Source: Kluyvera sichuanensis (lineage in GTDB: Bacteria > Pseudomonadota > Gammaproteobacteria > Enterobacterales > Enterobacteriaceae). Taken from it: 37,754 bases of DNA. Position numbers and translations under genes: made by a program. A model generated the notes under the pieces. That model saw nothing but the letters and a program-made list of their open reading frames with translations. It ran no database searches and was not told where the DNA came from. The stretch covers positions 1-37,754 of the forward strand of contig NZ_JABBJF010000039.1 of NCBI RefSeq assembly GCF_014218705.1. Direction: 5' to 3'. Below, piece by piece: positions 34,587 through 37,754 of this stretch (the first letter of the stretch is position 1; the number at the start of each line of letters is the position of its first letter).

Positions 34587-35537
34587 ATGAGAAAACAAGA
34601 GCAAACGTTAATGACACCTTATCTACAGTTCAATCGTAGCCAGTGGGCGGCGCTGCGCGATTCCGTGCCAATGACCCTGACTGAAGGCGAAATTACACGC
34701 TTAAAAGGTATCAACGAAGATCTGTCGCTGGAGGAAGTGGCGGAGATCTATTTGCCTTTGTCACGTTTACTGAACTTCTATATTAGTTCTAACCTGCGTC
34801 GTCAGGCGGTGCTGGAGCAGTTCCTTGGCACCAACGGCCAGCGTATTCCTTATATCATTAGTATCGCTGGCAGCGTGGCGGTAGGTAAAAGCACGACCGC
34901 ACGCGTACTGCAGGCGTTGCTGAGCCGCTGGCCCGAACATCGCCGCGTTGAACTCATCACCACCGATGGCTTCCTGCATCCAAATGAGGTGTTGAAAGAG
35001 CGCGGGCTGATGAAGAAGAAAGGCTTCCCGCAATCGTACGATATGCATCGTCTGGTGAAGTTTGTCTCTGACCTGAAGTCAGGGGTGCCCGACGTCACCG
35101 CACCGGTCTATTCCCATCTTATTTATGATGTTATTCCTGACGGTGATAAAACGGTTACCCATCCAGATATATTAATTCTCGAAGGACTTAACGTGCTGCA
35201 GAGCGGAATGGACTATCCACACGATCCGCATCATGTATTTGTTTCTGACTTCGTTGATTTCTCTATTTATGTTGATGCCCCTGAGAAGCTATTACAGTCC
35301 TGGTATATCAACCGTTTCCTGAAATTCCGTGAAGGTGCATTTACCGACCCAGATTCTTATTTCCATAACTATGCCCAGCTTTCTGAAGAAGAGGCGGTTA
35401 ACGTGGCCACGTCATTATGGAATGAGATTAACCTCATAAATTTAAACGAGAATATCTTACCAACGCGTGAGCGCGCGAGTCTGATCCTGACCAAAAGCGC
35501 CAACCACTCCGTTGAGCAGGTTCGTCTGCGGAAATAA
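34587..35537 (+). CDS. coaA: Pantothenate kinase CoaA
   Basis: ATP-dependent phosphorylation of pantothenate, the rate-limiting and CoA-feedback-inhibited first step of CoA synthesis. I chose ATG 34587 because it gives 316 residues, the E. coli length, with [16 protein letters not shown] in register; an ATG two codons earlier (34581) is also possible. The P-loop GSVAVGKS lies near residues 95-102, and the [11 protein letters not shown] and [13 protein letters not shown] regions match the family. No strong ribosome-binding site is visible, consistent with its low expression in E. coli. It converges on birA with a shared terminator. Confidence 0.97.
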   Translation: MRKQEQTLMTPYLQFNRSQWAALRDSVPMTLTEGEITRLKGINEDLSLEEVAEIYLPLSRLLNFYISSNLRRQAVLEQFLGTNGQRIPYIISIAGSVAVGKSTTARVLQALLSRWPEHRRVELITTDGFLHPNEVLKERGLMKKKGFPQSYDMHRLVKFVSDLKSGVPDVTAPVYSHLIYDVIPDGDKTVTHPDILILEGLNVLQSGMDYPHDPHHVFVSDFVDFSIYVDAPEKLLQSWYINRFLKFREGAFTDPDSYFHNYAQLSEEEAVNVATSLWNEINLINLNENILPTRERASLILTKSANHSVEQVRLRK

Positions 35538-35548
35538 TCGTGATAAAA

Positions 35549-35577
35549 GAAAAGGGAGCCGAAGCTCCCTTTTTTAT
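35549..35577. terminator. Bidirectional terminator between coaA and birA
   Basis: AAAGGGAGC-CGAA-GCTCCCTTTTTT, with an A run on the left (GAAAAGAAAAG) and a T run on the right. It can serve rightward coaA well and leftward birA less strongly. The birA stop codon lies within the T run. Confidence 0.9.
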
Positions 35578-36536
35578 TCTGCGCTACGCAGCGAAATTTC
35601 GCCGCCCATCCAGGGTTTTATCACCCCGTCCTGCTCCAGCAATAATGCCCCTTGCGTATCAATGCCGCGAGAAATACCAAATATCTCTTTATCGCCGATA
35701 ATTAACTTAACCGGGCGATTTATAAAGTTATCTAATTTATCCCAGCGAGAAAGATAAGGCGCTAGCCCTTCCTGTTCGAAGAGGTGCAAGGCGTCGTGCA
35801 GCTCGTTAATCAAGCGCGCTGCCAGCACGTTGCGGTCGATAACGATGCCGGCTTCCTGTAGGTTGATCCAACCTTGATTAATCACATCGTTTTCAACACG
35901 GCGCATGACCAGGTTAATCCCGGCACCAATAACAATCTGCGCGGCATCACCGGTTTTACCGGTTAGCTCAACCAGAATGCCAGCCAGTTTGCGGTCATTC
36001 AGGTAAAGATCATTTGGCCACTTCACCCGTACCTTATCGGCGCCCAGGCTCTGTAATACTTCCGCCATGATGATACCGATAACCAGGCTCAGGCCAATCG
36101 CCGCTGCCGGCCCCTGCTCTAAGCGCCAGTACATGGAGAGATAGAGGTTCGCCCCAAACGGTGAGAACCACTTACGGCCACGACGGCCTCGACCTGCCTG
36201 CTGGTATTCCGCAACACAGGCATCGCCGGATTTCAATTCACTAATGCGGTCGAGTAGATATTGGTTCGTGGAGTCGATAACCGGGAGTACTGATACGTCA
36301 CCGTAGTCGACAGCCTGGCGAATGCGCTCTGCTTCCAGTAATTGAATTGGCTCCGGCAGGCAGTACCCTTTGCCAGGTACGGTAAAGACATCAACACCCC
36401 AGTCACGTAAGGTCTGGATATGTTTGTTGATCGCCGCGCGGCTCATGCCAAGCGTCTCGCCCAACTGCTCGCCGGAGTGGAAATCACCGTCGGCCAGCAG
36501 AGAGATGAGCGTTAATGGCACCGTATTGTCTTTCAT
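35574..36536 (-). CDS. birA: Biotin-protein ligase / biotin operon repressor BirA
   Basis: Activates biotin to biotinoyl-AMP, transfers it to the biotin carboxyl carrier protein, and, loaded with the adenylate, represses the bio operon. Domains: N-terminal winged helix-turn-helix (about 1-60, [24 protein letters not shown]), central ligase (GRGRRGRKW biotinoyl-AMP loop near residue 115, [19 protein letters not shown]), and a C-terminal SH3-like domain. The 320 residues are one less than in E. coli. It overlaps murB by four bases (ATGA). Confidence 0.97.
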   Translation of the reverse strand: MKDNTVPLTLISLLADGDFHSGEQLGETLGMSRAAINKHIQTLRDWGVDVFTVPGKGYCLPEPIQLLEAERIRQAVDYGDVSVLPVIDSTNQYLLDRISELKSGDACVAEYQQAGRGRRGRKWFSPFGANLYLSMYWRLEQGPAAAIGLSLVIGIIMAEVLQSLGADKVRVKWPNDLYLNDRKLAGILVELTGKTGDAAQIVIGAGINLVMRRVENDVINQGWINLQEAGIVIDRNVLAARLINELHDALHLFEQEGLAPYLSRWDKLDNFINRPVKLIIGDKEIFGISRGIDTQGALLLEQDGVIKPWMGGEISLRSAE

Positions 36537-37561
36537 TTGATTACCTCAACCGCACTCACTTCACCTGCGCGTCCGATAAAACGGACTTCAGGCTCAAGCC
36601 AGACGTTAAATTTGTCGCCCACCTGCTGGCGGACATGGTGCGCTAGCTTAACCACATCGCTACTCTGCGCGTGGTCGACGTTAACCAGTACCAGCGCCTG
36701 TTGTTGATGAACAGCAGCACCGCCCTCAATATGACCCTTTAGCTGACACTGATCGATAAGCCATCCTGCAGCCAGCTTAACGCTGCCGTCCGCCTGCGGA
36801 TAATGCGGCGCTTTCGGGAAGTTCGTCAGCAGCGCTTCGGCATAGCCGGCGCTCACTACCGGGTTCTTAAAGAAGCTACCCGCGTTACCGTTGATCTTTG
36901 GATCCGGCAACTTAGTCATGCGCATGTGGCAAACGGAGTCGAACACTTCACGCGGAGTCACTGTTTTCGGATCAAGTCGCGTAAGATCGCCGTACGTAAG
37001 CACCGGTTTCCACGCTTTTGCCAGTCGGAAGCCTACGGCAACAATCGCAAAACGATCCTGATAATCGTGCTTAAAGATACTGTCACGATAGCCAAACTGA
37101 CACTCTTCCGCACTAAGGCGCTGACGTTCACCGCTTACCAATTCGATGCAATCGACATATTCACAGACATGCTGCAGTTCAACGCCGTAGGCGCCGATGT
37201 TCTGAATTGGGGATGACCCCGCACAGCCAGGAATAAGCGCCAGGTTTTCAAGGCCAGGCATACCGTTATCCAGCGCATAACGCACCAGACTATGCCAGTT
37301 TTCCCCCGCGCCAACGTGCAGATGCCATGCATCAGCCGTTTCGCTCACCTCGATACCTTTCAGGCGGTTAAGGATCACCGTGCCGGAATAATCTTCCAGA
37401 AACAGGACGTTACTTCCTTCACCCAGGATCATAACAGGCAGCCCTTCACGGGTAGAGTGCTGCCAGGCGCTCAGTAATTGTTGTTCATTTTCAGCGCATA
37501 CGATGTGCTTTGCACAATGGTCAATGCCGAAGGTGTTCCAGGGTTTTAGGGAGTGGGTCAT
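36533..37561 (-). CDS. murB: UDP-N-acetylenolpyruvoylglucosamine reductase MurB
   Basis: FAD- and NADPH-dependent reduction of enolpyruvyl-UDP-GlcNAc to UDP-MurNAc, the second committed step of peptidoglycan synthesis. The 342-residue length equals E. coli. FAD-binding [16 protein letters not shown] lies near residue 47, [19 protein letters not shown] near 109, and [10 protein letters not shown] contains the catalytic serine near 229. It starts just downstream of the rrnB end region and overlaps birA, forming murB-birA. No clear promoter was identified in 37562-37650. Confidence 0.98.
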   Translation of the reverse strand: MTHSLKPWNTFGIDHCAKHIVCAENEQQLLSAWQHSTREGLPVMILGEGSNVLFLEDYSGTVILNRLKGIEVSETADAWHLHVGAGENWHSLVRYALDNGMPGLENLALIPGCAGSSPIQNIGAYGVELQHVCEYVDCIELVSGERQRLSAEECQFGYRDSIFKHDYQDRFAIVAVGFRLAKAWKPVLTYGDLTRLDPKTVTPREVFDSVCHMRMTKLPDPKINGNAGSFFKNPVVSAGYAEALLTNFPKAPHYPQADGSVKLAAGWLIDQCQLKGHIEGGAAVHQQQALVLVNVDHAQSSDVVKLAHHVRQQVGDKFNVWLEPEVRFIGRAGEVSAVEVIK

Positions 37562-37652
37562 AGCTGCTTTCCTGATGCTGAATCGACGATAGTTTACCGT
37601 ATCTGCTCGGGGAAGGCTTGCGGTTATATAGAGGGGGAGGCGGCATAATAAT

Positions 37653-37681
37653 GTAGCCCGGGCGAACGCAGTGACCCCGGG
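37653..37681. repeat. REP-like palindromic unit upstream of murB
   Basis: GTAGCCCGGGCGAACGCAGT followed by GACCCCGGG shares its GTAGCCCGG head with the element at 19112-19195. Single Y-shaped unit with one short inverted repeat (CCCGG/CCGGG). It lies between the rRNA terminator and murB. Confidence 0.6.
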
Positions 37682-37711
37682 ATGTTCACCGTTCTTTCAC
37701 TTTCCGCAGAC

Positions 37712-37746
37712 GCAAAAAAGCCCATCCGTCAGGATGGGCTTTTTCA
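37712..37746 (-). terminator. rRNA operon terminator (rrnB T2-like)
   Basis: On the minus strand AAGCCCATCC-TGAC-GGATGGGCTT is followed by TTTTGCGTC. This closely resembles E. coli rrnB terminator T2 (GGCCATCC-TGAC-GGATGGCC). It marks the end of an rRNA operon entering from the right edge and transcribed leftward; the rRNA genes and T1 lie outside the window. Confidence 0.85.
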
Positions 37747-37754
37747 CTAAATTG

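Noticed and set aside
34410..34604. 64-codon frame on the minus strand overlapping the coaA start
   Set aside because: It has no ribosome-binding site at its ATG, no recognisable domain, and overlaps conserved coaA sequence. The shorter ORF behind AGGAGG in another frame is the better candidate.

Overview
The window is a piece of enterobacterial chromosome (order Enterobacterales, family Enterobacteriaceae). It is the 'rif' region around 90 min on the E. coli map, shown here in the opposite orientation. Nearly every protein aligns end to end, from memory, with an E. coli K-12 counterpart, and gene order is the same. The moderately high GC, the diverged ZraP/YjaH and the extra genes between thiH and rpoC argue against E. 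coli itself. A Klebsiella/Enterobacter/Kosakonia-like genus is my best guess; the species cannot be fixed from this sequence alone. I see no phage, insertion sequence, CRISPR array or resistance gene.

Layout. The left edge (1-470) holds the leftward P1 and P2 promoters of a ribosomal RNA operon (the rrnE position), a perfect DnaA box and the PurR-controlled purHD promoter. purH-purD (+) meet zraSR (-) tail to tail. The divergent zraSR/zraP region has two sigma-54 promoters around a perfect inverted repeat. A leftward block nudC-hemE-nfi-yjaG-hupA-yjaH follows, then divergent rsd. Next comes thiCEFSGH (+) behind a TPP riboswitch, with all genes overlapping or nearly touching.

The one accessory pocket is about 17.4-20.0 kb. 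It holds a membrane-anchored diguanylate cyclase without an evident I-site, a REP-like palindrome, a CRP-like site, and an EIIB-EIIA pair of the lactose/cellobiose PTS family with no EIIC beside it. It is the least ordinary part of the window.

From 20.1 to 34.2 kb everything is leftward: thrU-tyrU-glyT-thrT-tufB, secE-nusG, rplKA, rplJL-rpoBC. The expected control elements are readable: stable-RNA promoter, P-L11, P-L10, L10 leader, rplL-rpoB attenuator, RNase III stem and the rpoC terminator. A 413-bp gap before coaA contains two candidate tiny ORFs. coaA (+) and birA (-) share a bidirectional terminator; murB overlaps birA. The right edge carries a REP-like unit and a hairpin matching rrnB terminator T2.

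The window therefore lies between two rRNA operons in the same orientation and contains most of the core gene-expression machinery (RNA polymerase beta and beta', L1, L7/L12, L10, L11, EF-Tu, NusG, SecE, HU-alpha, Rsd, four tRNAs) plus purine, thiamin, heme, CoA, biotin-protein and peptidoglycan precursor functions. No wholly new multi-gene system is evident. The best leads are the diguanylate cyclase/orphan PTS pocket, the lysine-rich mini-ORF before coaA, a terminator embedded in the yjaH coding start, and a terminator-like hairpin inside the tRNA cluster.
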